DNA from: Pyrenopolyporus hunteri
Lineage: Eukaryota > Ascomycota > Sordariomycetes > Xylariales > Hypoxylaceae
Reading direction: 5' to 3'
DNA length: 64,000 nt
Assembly (NCBI GenBank): GCA_902806595.1
Contig: CADCXC010000013.1
Location: forward strand, 1,054,001 to 1,118,000
Shown here: in pieces, positions 35,167 to 47,661 of the stretch
How the letters are laid out: each line of letters starts with the position of its first letter
Numbering within the stretch: position 1 is the stretch's first letter
Translations under genes and position numbers: made by a program
The notes under the pieces: generated by a model
Seen by the model: the letters and a program-made list of their open reading frames with translations, nothing else
Told to the model about the DNA's origin: nothing
Databases searched by the model: none

Positions 35167-35699
35167 TCAGTAGTCCTCTAACTTCACGACGTGATACGCA
35201 GGTTCCTCATACGGATGAGCCCTAAATAGAGGTGGGATATCCGTTAGCACAGAGCCGGTGATGTTAGCTAACTACCCCATTGATCTGGGTACCTATCTAT
35301 CTGCCTCGGTAGGTAGACTCACACACATACGTATAGAAAACACGGAACGATTAATAAGAAAAAAAGGAGAGAGAAAGAAAGAAAAGAGAGAACGTACTTC
35401 TTCAACGCCTCCACCGCGCCCCTGACAACCTCCTCCCCCACGCACAGCGCCTCGACGCGCACCTCGGGCACCTCCTCGAGCGCGCCGACGGCCCCGATGT
35501 GCGGGTTGGCCCCCGCCCCCGGACGGAACTGCCCCGTCCCCGCCACCGTCCAGCAGCACTCCGTGTACGCCCCCGGCCCCGGGTACCGCCCCGCGCCCGC
35601 CCCGAAGACCGCCGCCTTGCACGCTGCCACGGCGGCCGGCGGCGCGTAGAAGGTCAGCGTGAACCGCTTTAGCGCTGCTGTTGCGGCGGGGGCTGCCAT
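35167..35699 (-). CDS. Small protein resembling the NIF3/YqfO C-terminal (CutA-like) domain
   Basis: Two exons on the minus strand: 35398-35699 and 35167-35221, giving 118 aa. The first exon is GC-rich and encodes GAGRYPGPGAYTECCW, GTGQFRPGAGANPHIG and LEEVPEVRVEALC. These match the inserted domain of NIF3/YqfO proteins (GxYxxCxF..xGxGxFxP..GANPxIG). The short second exon, joined across a 176-nt intron with GTACGT donor and TTTAG acceptor, adds AHPYEEPAYHVVKLEDY, the conserved AHPYEEPAY ending of that domain. The flanking metal-binding NIF3 domain is absent, so this is a stand-alone version. Function is not established; a trimeric CutA-like fold is likely. Ignoring the second exon gives a false hydrophobic tail. 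Confidence 0.85.
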
Positions 35700-37473
35700 T
35701 TTGGTGGTGGTGGTGTTGGTGCGAGGTGGTTGGTTTGGGTTGGTTTGGGTTGAGCTTGGGTTGAAAGCGGTCGAGGGCTGAGTTGGGGTAGGTGAAGTGG
35801 CTTGGTGAGAGGGGCTGGCCTGGGCGGGTTCGGGAGTTCGGGGTTATGGATATGGGAGATAGGAAGGTGTGGACGTAGGTAGTTAGTTAGTTGACGGGCA
35901 TATGGATATGTTTCAGCTGGGATGGAAAGGATTTAGACTTATGTATGTGCGGACTAGAATAGAAACCCCGGATAAGAGGAAGATGAAGACTAGGAAGCTT
36001 CCAAAGGATGGCTGTTGGAATAGGTAGTGAGGGTTGGGCGGGTTAGTTCGTTTCTCCAAGCGCGGAGCGACTTTACCCCAATATTAGTGTAATAGGCTTA
36101 ATAGCTGGGTACCTACTATTTAGTACAACTTTCCTTAAAGTCTTTTAATGGGTAACCTCGTTCTATTTCTATATTATCTATGTAGAGCTGTATATAATGG
36201 TGGTTAAGATAGCTCTATCTCATCATAACTGGTGTCTACTATTGTTATAGGTCCTGTAAATGGGAAGTATAGGTACCTAGGTAAGTATGCTCATCAGACG
36301 GGGCTAAACTATAGTGTTTCTAAACCGGTGATATGAAGTTATGAGAAGCGCATGTTGTTTTACCGCGGTACTTCGCATATAACATAGATCGATACATCAC
36401 CTACCCACCTAATGTTGCAACTCAATCACGATGTCTACGGAAGTTGTTCCTTGTTTCAATGATTCGTTTCATGCTTCGAAAACACTGAATGTAAAGTAGT
36501 TTTATTATTACAACTATGCTCACTTAATGAATCTAACCTTTTGCATTGGGAGGGTGGATGTATTACTGGCGGCAGAGAATAAACTGGTCATGTTGGATGG
36601 GTAGGTACATGTACATATTTGGCGTGAATATAAAAACTATTAAATCGTATAGCTTGGAGACACACTAACTTTCCAAGTAAAAAGGCCCTTTTACTATTTC
36701 AACTGTTGAGTTAGGTACCTACCTAGTCGTCAAGTATCCTTATGAGTTATCAAATATAACGCCAAATCCTAATCAATAAAGATAAGACGGAGTATAATAT
36801 ATGAATAGGATCCATGGCGTTTTTATCAATTTCCGATAGAATGTCCGTGATGTGTGAATGATAGGAGCTAAAATACCTATCAGACGATTGGTCTGGAAGC
36901 TTAAAATAATACCTCAATTCACATTTTATTTCGACAGGGCTGGGTTGACTAAGCCGTCTAAGGCCATGCTATCCCCTATCTGGGCTAGTGCACCAAGCTG
37001 ATAAGGGAAATCCCGAGTGCCCGGGTCGAATCGTGCTACCGGGTTCCTGCAACGATTCGCACTAATGAAGTAATACATACGGGTACCGTACGCACAGATA
37101 GCAAACCCTGGTCACGGACTTCTGACGGCGTCTTGGCCCTAGCGTTGCCCAAGCTCCTTTCCTAGAAAAGCAACAAAAGAAGAGCGAAAAACGAAAAACG
37201 AAAAACGAAAAAAGAAAAGAAAAAAACTGGACGTCGAAAACCTGATCCACATAAAAATTCCTCACATTCATGTCATATTCCGATATTCCTGGTCTAGTGC
37301 CAATTGGCGATGAGTCCTAGCAGATCATTTTTGCGCAGTATTTTTTAATCGACCTCCTAGTTGAGTCTGGGCTTGACCCAAATATTCCTTTTGTCGTCCC
37401 TCGTCTCTTAGACTTCCTTCACACCTCTTCTTTCCCTTGCACCCACGGTGACTTCGCCGTTAGTCAAGTCTCG
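35700..37473. other. Long divergent intergenic between NIF3-like and NADH dehydrogenase genes
   Basis: 1.8 kb, AT-leaning, with TAGGTACCTAGG words near 36269-36285 and a purine tract with four near-copies of AAAAACG at about 37186-37216. No gene supported. Confidence 0.45.
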
Positions 37474-39357
37474 ATGGCGTCCTCGTCGAGGGCCTTGAGC
37501 AGGCTTACCAATTCGGCTAGGCAATTGTCTGCCAATTCAACTGCTCCGACCGTCAACTTCAGCACGACGTCATATCCGCGAAGGCTCACCTCCCCCTCCA
37601 CCATTGTCGCAAGAACACGCACGAGAGCTGCAGTTGTCCCTCGCCAACTTGCGAGATCGTACGCCGATGCATCTTCGCGCCCAGCAAAGAAGCCCCGCAG
37701 AATTCGCACAACCATCAAGTGGGCATGGCGCATAACTTACCTGTCTATCATTGCTGGTGTTGGTGCCGTCATCTACGATGGTTACTTGGATCGTCACCCC
37801 GAGGAGCAATTCGTCCCAGATCCTGACAAGAAGACCCTCGTGATTCTTGGTGAGTGCCCAATTGCTGTTATTTACTAGCTCCCGTTCCTCCTCTAACCAT
37901 TTTATGACTCAAGGCACCGGTTGGGGTTCAGTTGCTTTACTCAAGAAACTGGACACCTCTAACTACAACGTCATTGTTATCTCGCCGCGCAACTACTTCC
38001 TCTTCACGCCTCTATTGCCGTCATGTACCACTGGAAATATTGAGCACCGCTCCATCATGGAGCCTGTGCGCCAGATCCTTCGTCACAAGAAAGCCGCTGT
38101 CAAGTTCTACGAAGCCGAGGCTACGCATATCGATGTCGAGAAGAAGGTCGTTAAGATCACCGACAACAGCGACATCAAAGGAAAGGTTCATGAGACCGAA
38201 GTGCCGTACGACATGCTTGTTATTGGCGTGGGTGCCGAAAACGCTACTTTCGGTATCCCTGGAGTTCGAGAACACAGCTGTTTCCTGAAGGAGATCCGAG
38301 ACGCCCAGGCTATTCGGACCAAGATCATGGATTGTGTTGAGACTGCTGCTTTCAAGGATCAGGACCCAGAGGAGATCGACCGCCTTCTCCACATGGTAGT
38401 CGTCGGTGGTGGTCCCACAGGTGTTGAGTTTGCTGGCGAGCTACGGGATTTCTTCGATGAGGATATCCAGAAGCTTATCCCTGAGATTGCCCCGCGGTTC
38501 AAGGTAACTCTCATCGAGGCTCTACCCAACGTACTGCCCATGTTCAGCAAGCAACTTATCGACTACACCGAGAGCACTTTCAAGGAGGAACACATCAACA
38601 TCTTGACTAAGACTATGGTTAAAAAGGTGACCGATAGGACGGTCGAGGCCGAAGTCACTGGTCCTGATGGCAAGAAGTCTACGATTACGATCCCTTACGG
38701 CCTGCTCGTGTGGGCCACGGGTAACACGGTGCGACCCCTGGTCAAAGACCTCATGGCACAGATTCCCGCCCAGAAGGACTCAAGGCGCGGTCTCGCCGTG
38801 AATGAGTACCTCGTGGTTCAGGGAGCGAGGGATATCTGGGCCGTTGGTGACTGCGCTGTCGCCGGATATGCGCCAACTGCTCAAGTTGCCTCCCAGGAGG
38901 GTGCTTTCCTGGCTAGACTATTCAACAACATGGCCAAGACCGAAGCTTTAGAGCAGAAGGTCCGTGAGCTTAGTGCTAGCCTGAACCTCAAGCCTGGCGA
39001 CACGGCGGCCACAACGCAGGAGATCGAGTCTATCGAGAAACAATTACGCCGTATCAAGGACATCAAGCCCTTCCACTACTCGCACCAAGGTAGCCTGGCC
39101 TATATCGGTAGCGAGAAGGCCGTCGCTGACGTCGCCTGGCTGAACGGCAACGTCGCTACCGGTGGTAAACTCACCTATCTATTCTGGAGGAGCGCCTACT
39201 TGAGCATGTGCTTTAGCAGTATGTTTCCCCTCTTTTCACGAGCTCGTTGTTTTCTTTCAATAAGTGATACTAACAGCTTCTAGCGCGCAACCGTGTTCTC
39301 GTCGCTCTCGATTGGATCAAGGCCAAGATCTACGGACGAGATGTTTCCCGGGAGTAG
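37474..39357 (+). CDS. Alternative (type II) NADH:ubiquinone oxidoreductase, mitochondrial
   Basis: Three exons (37474-37849, 37914-39218, 39284-39357) give 584 aa. The N-terminus is a Ser/Arg-rich mitochondrial presequence (about 1-80) followed by a hydrophobic segment (ITYLSIIAGVGAVIYDGYL). The first Rossmann motif, VILGTGWGS, is built by the first splice and binds FAD. The second, MVVVGGGPTGVEFAGE, binds NADH. LLVWATGN and DIWAVGDCA are typical of NDH-2 enzymes. The C-terminus ends with a membrane-associated segment (TYLFWRSAYLSM) and the last exon WIKAKIYGRDVSRE. The enzyme transfers electrons from NADH to ubiquinone without proton pumping. The N-terminal membrane segment points to an external (NDE) type. 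I do not see an intact EF-hand insertion. Confidence 0.93.
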
Positions 39358-40293
39358 AGCTTTTACTTAATTAGGTATTAAGCGCCCGATCTTTTGAACA
39401 ACTCCCTATCTCCTTTTGAGATCCCTGCATTGGATCCAAAGTGGCGAGATTATCTTCTAGTCTCGCATGCTTGCATAGCCGATCACCGCGTATTATTCGT
39501 CCCCGTGGAGTTCAGAGTAGAATACTACCTAGACACGATATGGCAAGGAGGGATGGAGCAGAACGGTTTTTTAACGGAGAGATACGAATGGCATACGGCA
39601 CACCACGCGCTCACGTATAGAGGGGAGATTCCCATCTGAAGAAAGCACGTAGACTAAAATAGATTTGCGGCACGCGAAGCAGGGCAGGAACTCGATATGC
39701 TTCCGCCTGTATATGTAACCAGTCAGCAATAAAATAATACTTCTAACCTGTCGGCCGGAGCGAGAAGCGTCTCAAAAGCGAGTGCCTTCGGCGTATACGC
39801 ATACCTATGCATCTTATGTGTATCGATTAATCTAACCCTAAGAGATGTCTTGCAAAAAAACCATCAAGCTACGCTCGTAGTACGCTACATGACTATTTTG
39901 ACATAAACGCCATATTATCAAACATATGCTCGGTCTTCTCTAACTAACCTCGGCTACAGACATTTCGCAGGGTAGCACCTTTAGATGGAAACAATTGAGT
40001 GTAACTCACGTGAAAGCTCGGTTGACTTGGATTAAGGGTTCATGTGAGGATTGAGGAAACCAGTGCGATAATTGGGTATCTTCTATCAGTCAGTACGAAC
40101 TATTCCCATTCTATTTTTTGCGCCAACTTGCCTGAATAATCAGACCTACCTGGGTTAGGACGTACTTAGTTCGTTACCTCCGTATAGCCGCGAACGGCGA
40201 TAATTTCTCGGGTGAGGAGAGCCGTTCGAAATTTACGAAAGTGCGACTTAGTCGCGAAACTCCTGCAACCCGAAGGCGCAAAACGGGCTACGG
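39358..40293. other. Convergent intergenic between NADH dehydrogenase and GNAT genes
   Basis: 0.9 kb. A short + strand ORF (39397-39639) begins within the likely 3' UTR and has no recognisable domain. No gene supported. Confidence 0.4.
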
Positions 40294-41745
40294 TCAATTC
40301 GTCTGCGGCCCAGCATTGGGTTCCCTGACCATGGCGTAGAGCTTGATGGCCGTGCCGTCGTCGTCACACTCCAGCTCCTTCGCAAACTTAAACCCGAAGC
40401 GGCCGTAGATCTGCATGTTAGGGACGTCCCGGCTGGACTCGAGGTAGCACATCATGCCCTCGGCGTCGGCCTGGTCCGTCACGGCCTTCATCATGAGGCG
40501 GCCGATTCCCTTGTTCTGGGCCTGGGGCGCCACAACCATGATGTTGAGGAAATAGTAACCCCGCGGATCGGTCCACACGGCGGACTGGGCTTTGGCTTGC
40601 GCCTCCTTCCATATGTAATAGCGCTGGCCATTCATCATCGAGTTAGCGGTCTTTGGACCTCGGTATGGTGTATAAAGATTGGAAAGGTGCCGGTAACCAG
40701 AACGCTGGTTCTGATCGCTCATCTGACGCGGGCGCTGAAACGAGCCATGATCCTCGGTGGGCTGGGCGAGGGCCTCCCTTTCCAAAACAGCGTCTCCTGC
40801 GTGTTCCGGTTGCCAAACCAGCACTACCTTAGAGACCCGTAGCATGCAGCCAAGGCGGGAGGTTAAATGCTTGTTTTTGGAGCAGAAAGGGCCTTTCCCC
40901 GCGCTCGCGATCGATCTGACTCACTCACCTTGACGTTCAGGCCTCCTCGGCCGTAGTAGAGGTTCATCCCGACCTGGCTGAGCCATAGCCGCCACCCCTC
41001 AAGCCAGTCGTGCCAGCTCTGTGGCTGACCCGCCTTCTGCGGTCGTAACCAGCAAGCCACGCCCAGCACCTCATCGCTGCCCTCTTCCTTCGCGACGTGG
41101 AAGATTCCATTGCGCATGCCCCATCGACACCGAATAGCGAGGGAGGCTGCATTACGTTGCGGATTGAACTAGAGCCGGGTATTAGTATGTAAGTATGAGT
41201 GAAGTCCGGAGGCCGATCATCGATAGAATTCGAGTGCATCCCCGAAGAGAGGCGAGACAAATGGTCGCCAATAGAATCGAAAAGCCGTTCATTATCCGCG
41301 TAACAGGATAGGTGTAGGTGGGTGGTAAGCGGACGCAGGAGATGCAAAAAAAGCAAAAAGCGTCAAGCCATCTCCATGCGCCCTTGAAACAAGATCTCGG
41401 GGTAGACAGAAACGGGTTTAATATACACCAAGCAGGAGGTAAAAAGCAAAAAAACCAGTAACAAGAGAAGTGCGTACCGTAGATTTGTCAAACACCCAGT
41501 TGTTATAGGGGTCATCTGCGAAGGCTTGTCTTTGGGAGAGTTGGTTAGCATAATCGATGAGAAGCTGAAGAGGTGCTGGCACGTCAGCCGCAACGTCCCT
41601 TTTCTTTCCCTCTCTAAGGTCACGCACAAATGTAATGCTGTTACTGGCTGGTGGGCGGAGGGGAAAAGGGAGCAGTTACTAACTGGATGGCAGAGACAGC
41701 GCCGGGTATGTCTGCCTCAGTGAGGGGAGAGACCCGGACCGGCAT
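40294..41745 (-). CDS. GNAT-family N-acetyltransferase
   Basis: Four exons on the minus strand: 41684-41745, 41478-41529, 40929-41168 and 40294-40623, giving 227 aa. MPVRVSPLTEADIPGAVSAI opens the domain, and the 52-nt second exon supplies AFADDPYNNWVFD. The third exon begins FNPQRNAASLAIRCRWGM and carries VACWLRPQ. The last exon contains the acetyl-CoA pyrophosphate loop (IMVVAPQAQNKGIGRLMM, Q/RxxGxG type) and YGRFGFKFAKE. The substrate is unknown; fungal members of this group are mostly uncharacterised. The third intron is long (305 nt) and open in one frame, so a naive model would extend the last exon upstream. The splice to CGC TAT TAC was chosen because it joins NVK to RYYIWKEAQ without extra sequence. 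Confidence 0.83.
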
Positions 41746-44239
41746 GATGACGGAAATCCGATTCGGCGGAATCTGCCGACTTACACGAGAAAGCAACGTG
41801 GGGTGGTGGTATAGGGGATTGTTACGTTATGAAACAATATAAAAGCGTGTAAATATGGCGATATTGCCGTATGATGCTACGATAGTCCTACAAATACAAT
41901 TGTATGGCTATCATGAACTTGTTGAAACCTCTAGAGGTGAAATATGTACGTGTAGTATGGACGAAATAGGCCTCGGTCTGGGGGCACACTATAGTAGGTA
42001 TTAGTGCTGTGATATAGGACGTGAATACCTAAACCTACCTAGGTACTTAGGCTAGTATAGGCGCTTATCACCTATAAGGTTAGTTCTTATTCGGGAGCAC
42101 CTCGGAATAATAGTACCTGGAAAATGCCCTTCAAGAGATGATTTCATTTGTGGCTGCCAAGTTTACTACTATCTAAACATGATCAACTTTTCCAACATAT
42201 ATGCTTGCCCTAAAATAGGGTCCCGATTCGGATATAAAAGTCCATCGTTCTGAGTTTCTCGTATGTAGGTAATTTCCAGCGATGAACGAGTGACCTGCTC
42301 CGATTCTGCAAATACGGCGGGCCTTGTTGCTGCTGACGCGACCGGCTGGGATGCGAACAACGTTCTGAACCAGGATGAGCGAATCTAAAAAGCTTGACAA
42401 ACCTACCATCAGATCTTCCTCGCGAACAAAAGCTTGGAATAGCTTGGCTCAAATTGGCATCGAAGACGCTCCTACAGCTTCGTCTGGATACTACATCACG
42501 CGTGTGAATAGGTACGTAACACTACTTTTCTTCGAGAAGGACGAGGATGACCGCGGGCCTTCTTTCATCTCGAAACGTCCGCCATATAATCCGTACGTCG
42601 TTCGTAACCCGGGGGATGGAAGGACTAGAGCTGGCTCTAACTACTCTTTACTGGGCTATTACTTGCTACATGCAGGACGAATGAGGTTATACTCGTACTA
42701 TGGTTGCAGGCCAAAGTTTAAATACCCTGTCAGGTACCGGTGGATCGCGTTAGACAACGCACCATACTAATTTAGGTTATAGTACGTCTTAGATTTTCCG
42801 ACGGTACTTTCGAAGACTTTGTGATTTTTAACCCTACTAAACCATAACAGGTAAAGAATGGCTCCACAAAAAACGCGATACTTACAGGGTCTTTTTACTT
42901 ACCCATCAGACCATAGTATAAACGTAAGCGTGTTCCTCATTCGGCTGTGCTTGCGATTGCCACCAAATCCCTGGACTTGTCGCGAGGTCCCCGGAAGATT
43001 CGACTTCCATGGGACCAAGGGGCACCACTCGCTACCTATACGTACCGCTCAATGTACCGCAGAACCGAAGTTGTAGAACCGAAGTTCGAGACTGCAAAGA
43101 CGCTGCTCTGTATCAAGTTCGGCACCGCGGGTCGAGGCCCTGGTTGAAACCCAGCAGACCCCGCAAATTGCCCCTGTCTGAGACGGGATACCCTGGTTAT
43201 CTTGTGACAAGCTCGACCTCAAGTCAAGACGCTACTGTCACCTGTCGACAACAATCTTGAGTCTCTTTCTGGCGCTCACCCCCTAAAAGATTTTGGCAAG
43301 AACGCCGGGAGTCTCGTCGTGCTCTTTTATCCGGATGTCATTGGACGAGCCTCAGGAGGAGAGAGCTTTTCCCATAGCAAGTCCTAACCTCTGGAACCCC
43401 TTGTTCCTGTTAACTCTTATACGATAGGCCGTATGTCAACTTTTCCAAGCCAACATTGGCACGATCTAATAAGTTTATGTCCACTCGGTAATTAGTAGTC
43501 GGATATAGCAACGTAAACATATCACTATAACGACGGTCCTATTTTCTTGAAATACGGCTTCAATCACAGCAAATATATCCGGCAGATCAGTTGCTAGGTA
43601 TCGCTCCCCGCGCGTCTGGACTAATATACGCAGCGTACGCAGTTGATATTATATAGGGAGCAAGCTCTGTTAGGTAAGGCTATGTAGAGAAGATTCTAAC
43701 ATTTACTACCTACTCAATGTAGGTAGCTACGTCGATACGTAGTGGTAAAGGTCCTATAGGCCTAGACGCGAGCGAGTCCCACACGTCAAAGCTATGCTAA
43801 CCAGGGGTGCGATGCATCCGTCTAGGGTCATCGAAGGGGCTCAAGGGGGGCCTCATCGCATCCCTGATGCGCGTTGCATTAGTCGGGCTTTACCCCCGAA
43901 TCTCAAAGCTACCAAAAATCCGATACAGCTCTCGAACTTGTATTTCCTTCTCTAATTACTTCGTGCCGCCGAAATTCTTGGCCTTCTTTCCTTCTTTACT
44001 CTCTTTCCTCTCTTTTCCCTTCAAGGCTGGCCTTGTATTCGATTCACTAATCCCCCAGGTTTGGGTTCTTGGTATTCAATTCGTTTCGTCCTGTCGCTCC
44101 CGGTCTTGAGCGACTTTAATAATTAGTCTCTCATTGTGATTCTTTTTTTCTTGGGCCTTGGGTCGTACTATGAAGAAGTCGGGGCATGTGGTTGAATGTA
44201 GAGCATTTCGGCGCACCAGGAAAACTCGCGAATTATAAC
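41746..44239. other. Long intergenic region, no confident gene
   Basis: 2.5 kb between divergent genes. An ORF at 42375-42770 is listed separately at low confidence. The sequence from 43800 to 44130 is CT-rich, consistent with the promoter and leader of the next gene. Confidence 0.45.
42375..42770 (+). CDS. Possible orphan ORF, 131 aa
   Basis: ATG-initiated frame rich in Tyr, Arg and Pro (for example GYYITRVNRYVTLLFF and RLYSYYGCRPKFKYPVRY), without signal peptide, membrane span or recognised domain. No splice partners were found up- or downstream. It could be a chance ORF, a fast-evolving orphan or a decayed gene. Given only because it is the longest unexplained ATG ORF in this gap. Confidence 0.2.
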   Translation: MSESKKLDKPTIRSSSRTKAWNSLAQIGIEDAPTASSGYYITRVNRYVTLLFFEKDEDDRGPSFISKRPPYNPYVVRNPGDGRTRAGSNYSLLGYYLLHAGRMRLYSYYGCRPKFKYPVRYRWIALDNAPY

Positions 44240-45700
44240 ATGCTGCCACCGAACGGGAGAAGACAGTCTCGAGATAGCCGACTATGGGCTAGGCCGCCGA
44301 ATATGGGTCGAAGGTCAGCACTATCGTCGCGTAGAAGTATGGGCCATGAAGTCACCGAGGCCGATTCCCTCAACACCAAAAGTTCGAGAAAACGGTATAT
44401 TCCCGGTTCCGGAGGCCACGGCCACGGTCCCGGTGGCGACGGCTACTCTAGCGAACCTGATGAGGACGACCCTGTGCAGCAAACGGCGCCAATCCCATCA
44501 AGCTCGTCGGGTTCAATCGTTACGATTACCTCTTCATTGTTACCAGCATCTTCTTCGGCTCAGCAAAAGGAGGAAGGCGATGGCAACGATGATTCTTCTC
44601 CATCGCCAATTTTGACCACAGAAACTCCATCGTCTACGACGGCGACCACTACGCATCAGCCTACAGAAACATCCTGGAAATTAGGCGACGGCAATGATGA
44701 AGAAAAGCATGGAGGGCCTCGCGGGGGTAAAAATTTTCAGCAGGGCGGTTTGGATCGTACGGCCGAGCACCTTCTAATTGCTGCAGGTGCAATAGGTAAG
44801 CATGTTCTCGGTCATCTTAGTGTAGCCTAGGACTAACGCATCTAAGGGGCGTTCATCCTATTCTGCTTCACTGGATGGATCGCCTACAGGGTTTTGAAGA
44901 GATCAAGAGGTCAGGGCTTCGGCGGAAACAGCGGCGCGGGCTTCATTGACAAATTCTACGGGAGGCGGAGGGTCCCGGTAGACGAGCCTATGCTCTACAT
45001 GGCTAACGAGGCACCCCCAATGTACGAGAAGGGCGAATACGGCACCATGCAATCAGGCGCCTTTTATGGTCCCACTAAGACATATATACCCGGACTCGGA
45101 AGCATGACCCGTCCTGTTACTTCGAATTCTAATACTGGCACGCTCCGGCGGCCATTGGATAATAACCCGATATTTACCAGCCCCGATGATAAGCATAAAC
45201 GAAACAACGAGGACGCAGTAAACGAGGCTGATATCAACCTGACTATGAGATCACTGACATCGCAACCGTACTACACCGAATCGGGGCTGGCTCGTCGGCC
45301 GTCGGATACATATAGCGCACCAAAGGGAGCCGGGAGCCGTGCTAGCGAGCTATCGTCTATCTCTTCAGGGTTCGGGGACGGTGATATTGTCGTACCTCCG
45401 CCCTTCGCGCTGAGCAAGCCCCTACCCGCCCTAGCACCAGAGCGGGCTCCAGGAGGGCCGCTGGAGAAACCAGCAGTTCGAGAATCGTGGATCAGCCGTC
45501 AAGGTGATAGGAGAGAAACGGTATATACTGTGACGAGCGAAGACCGCCCCGCCCGGTTCCGTTCTATCACTAGCTGGGTTAATCAGCAGGCTGGTAGGGC
45601 GAAGCGGGCAGGATCGAGGGCGCGGGAGCGTGGAGAAGTACCTGTCATACCGGCAATCCCAGGCGAGATAAGCGTGACACAACAGACGGTGTACCGGTGA
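44240..45700 (+). CDS. Single-pass membrane protein with Ser/Thr-rich N-terminal and long cytosolic tail
   Basis: Two exons (44240-44795, 44847-45700) give 469 aa; an in-frame ATG at 44186 would add 18 residues, but the ATG at 44240 has the better AAC context. The first 180 residues are disordered with Ser/Thr-rich runs. One transmembrane helix spans the splice junction (LLIAAGAIGAFILFCFTGWIAYRVLKR) and is followed by basic residues, so the C-terminal ~260 residues are probably cytosolic. That tail has Pro/Ser-rich and Tyr-containing motifs (PMLYMANEAPPMYEKGEYG). No cleavable signal peptide is visible. The layout resembles fungal wall-sensor or Mid2-like proteins in general form only. I do not recognise a named family. 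Confidence 0.75.
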
Positions 45701-47661
45701 TTGACGTTGCTACCTACCTAGGTACCTAATACCAAAAGGAACTAACGCAATATTTACCTTATTGCTCTATTTTGAATCCAGTCCATCAACCATGGGGAAG
45801 CTTCTATTATTCTAATCTAGGAAGCGCTAATGAATACAATGCGTGACGGGGTTACGGCAGGAAGCAGTTTGTATCTTAACTCCAGGGGGGGCATAATACC
45901 TAGCGCCCGTCCGCGCTAATCAGTTTTATATATATATGCACCTTGTCCTTGGAGGGAGTCTTGTCGCTTGGGGGACGATGCATTTCAACCTCATCTAGCC
46001 TATCGCACGGTTGGAATGCATGTGTATCATGCTTCCCGGCGTTTAGGGTCACGCCGGTCTCGATATCTATACCGAGCACTTCTCACGTCGGGGGGAGGGG
46101 GATTACAGGAGTTGTACTAGGGGGAGTTACTATAGAAAGGGTGAACGATAATGACTATCATATAAGAATTGACTCATTGCTAGTCTAACTTCGCTATATA
46201 CCGAACCCCTAATTGCCTATCGAAGAGAGACCGAGAAAGAGGAGCAGATCACCCGTCACTCCCCAATATTGGAGAATGTTGACAAGTGAAAAATGCCTCT
46301 TCCCTCGAAAGAGGGTCGGGACCGCTTAGAGAAAGCCCGATTTTAATTCTTCGACTTACATAAAAGAAGGGTCACATTGTGAGGCTAACAGCCGCCATTC
46401 CTCAAAGAGTCTCCGGACGATCTGTTCTTAGCTTGACGGGTACGACAGATGATCCTCTGTGGGGTGGCCTCGTAGGCACTGCTAGGGATTGGCGTCGACA
46501 AACCACGCTATTCATTAGCAGTAAAACATATCGCAAATTTCATGAAGAATCTGGGTACGTGGGTGATAAAGTACCCAGAGGCGATTTGTTTGATCTTAGG
46601 CTTCTAAATACGATTTCGAGTATCATATCATCTACAACGGACGTTTGCGTGATGTCGGACGCGCGTTGGGTTATGTTGAGGTTGTTGAGCTGGCTGAAGG
46701 AGTGAAATTTAGTAATGACTAGAGAATGGTTGGATTAATAGCTGAAGGCACCACTGTCTAAGTGGTCGCACAGCCCTCAGGTCCCGTGGCTCGGCGTTCC
46801 TTCAACTACTAGCGATAGCGGGGCAGCCCCTGTAAGCTCGCAGCGGGCTCCCCTGTTAAGTGCGTAATAGTGCTGCGCAGAATGGGCCCTATCCACTTTT
46901 AGGGAACCTCAAGGGGACGAATGTGCAAACAAAAGGGAAAGCACATGACGACAATGAGAGAGACATCGTAGGCATCGGATCGCAAACGCTCTTTTCATGA
47001 TAACAGTTCCTGTTCCCACTATAAGACATATATATAGGTATATATACGCCGAACTTATATTAGCCAATTGTTTTTTGTTCTATTCCTTTGCTGTTATCTC
47101 CATCTCGGTCTCGGTATTTATTGTTCATATTGTTAGAATTGGGAACGCATAAATCATATCATCTAGCGTCCTGGGTTATTTTGCAGCCTACCGAGTCCCA
47201 TAGCGAACCTGGCGCTACGCGTTGTTTTTGGTAACTCGGCAACTCAGCCTCGCTATCGTCGTCGCAATTGCCCCCCGGGATAGGCCCGCGCCTAGCTTTT
47301 TGGCTTCGTCACCTGCTACTGCCCGTGTACTGCCCCTGCCGCTGCTGCTGCTACCACTACTTAGTACCTCTAAGTATAGTACCTCTACGCGACTGCCTCC
47401 CCTCTACGGTTCCCACCTTCTTACATACCTCATACTTTGAGTCTCTATTAAGTCAGCTGCAACTCTTTTGGGAGCTCTCATTTTGATTGAATCTTTCTTT
47501 TCTTCTTTCACTCGCCTAAACGTTTTGTGCCTCGCTTCATTTTGATTCACTCACCTTGGCCACCTTGTCTTTGGTCTAATGCGCCACGCTTCTGGAGTGT
47601 CCGATACATACGAATGAGCCGCTAGGTACTGCGCGCAACGTTTTCCGCAACATTTTCCAGG
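45701..47661. other. Long intergenic region
   Basis: 2 kb with no supported gene. CTACCTACCTAGGTACCTAA lies at 45710-45729. A + strand frame at 46379-46705 opens with GTG, not ATG, and has no recognised domain. The 400 bases before 47662 are CT-rich and fit a promoter and leader. Confidence 0.45.

Noticed and set aside
37022..37040. CCCGGGTCGAATC as a possible tRNA T-arm.
   Set aside because: No matching acceptor, D and anticodon arms around it.
40624..40845. Upstream extension of the last GNAT exon (MLRVSKVVLVWQ...).
   Set aside because: Interrupts a well-formed acetyltransferase domain; splicing at 40928/40624 joins NVK to RYYIWKEAQ in phase.
46379..46705. 108-codon ORF with an apparently protein-like C-terminal half.
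   Set aside because: Starts with GTG, has no recognised domain and no splice partners; not enough to call a gene.
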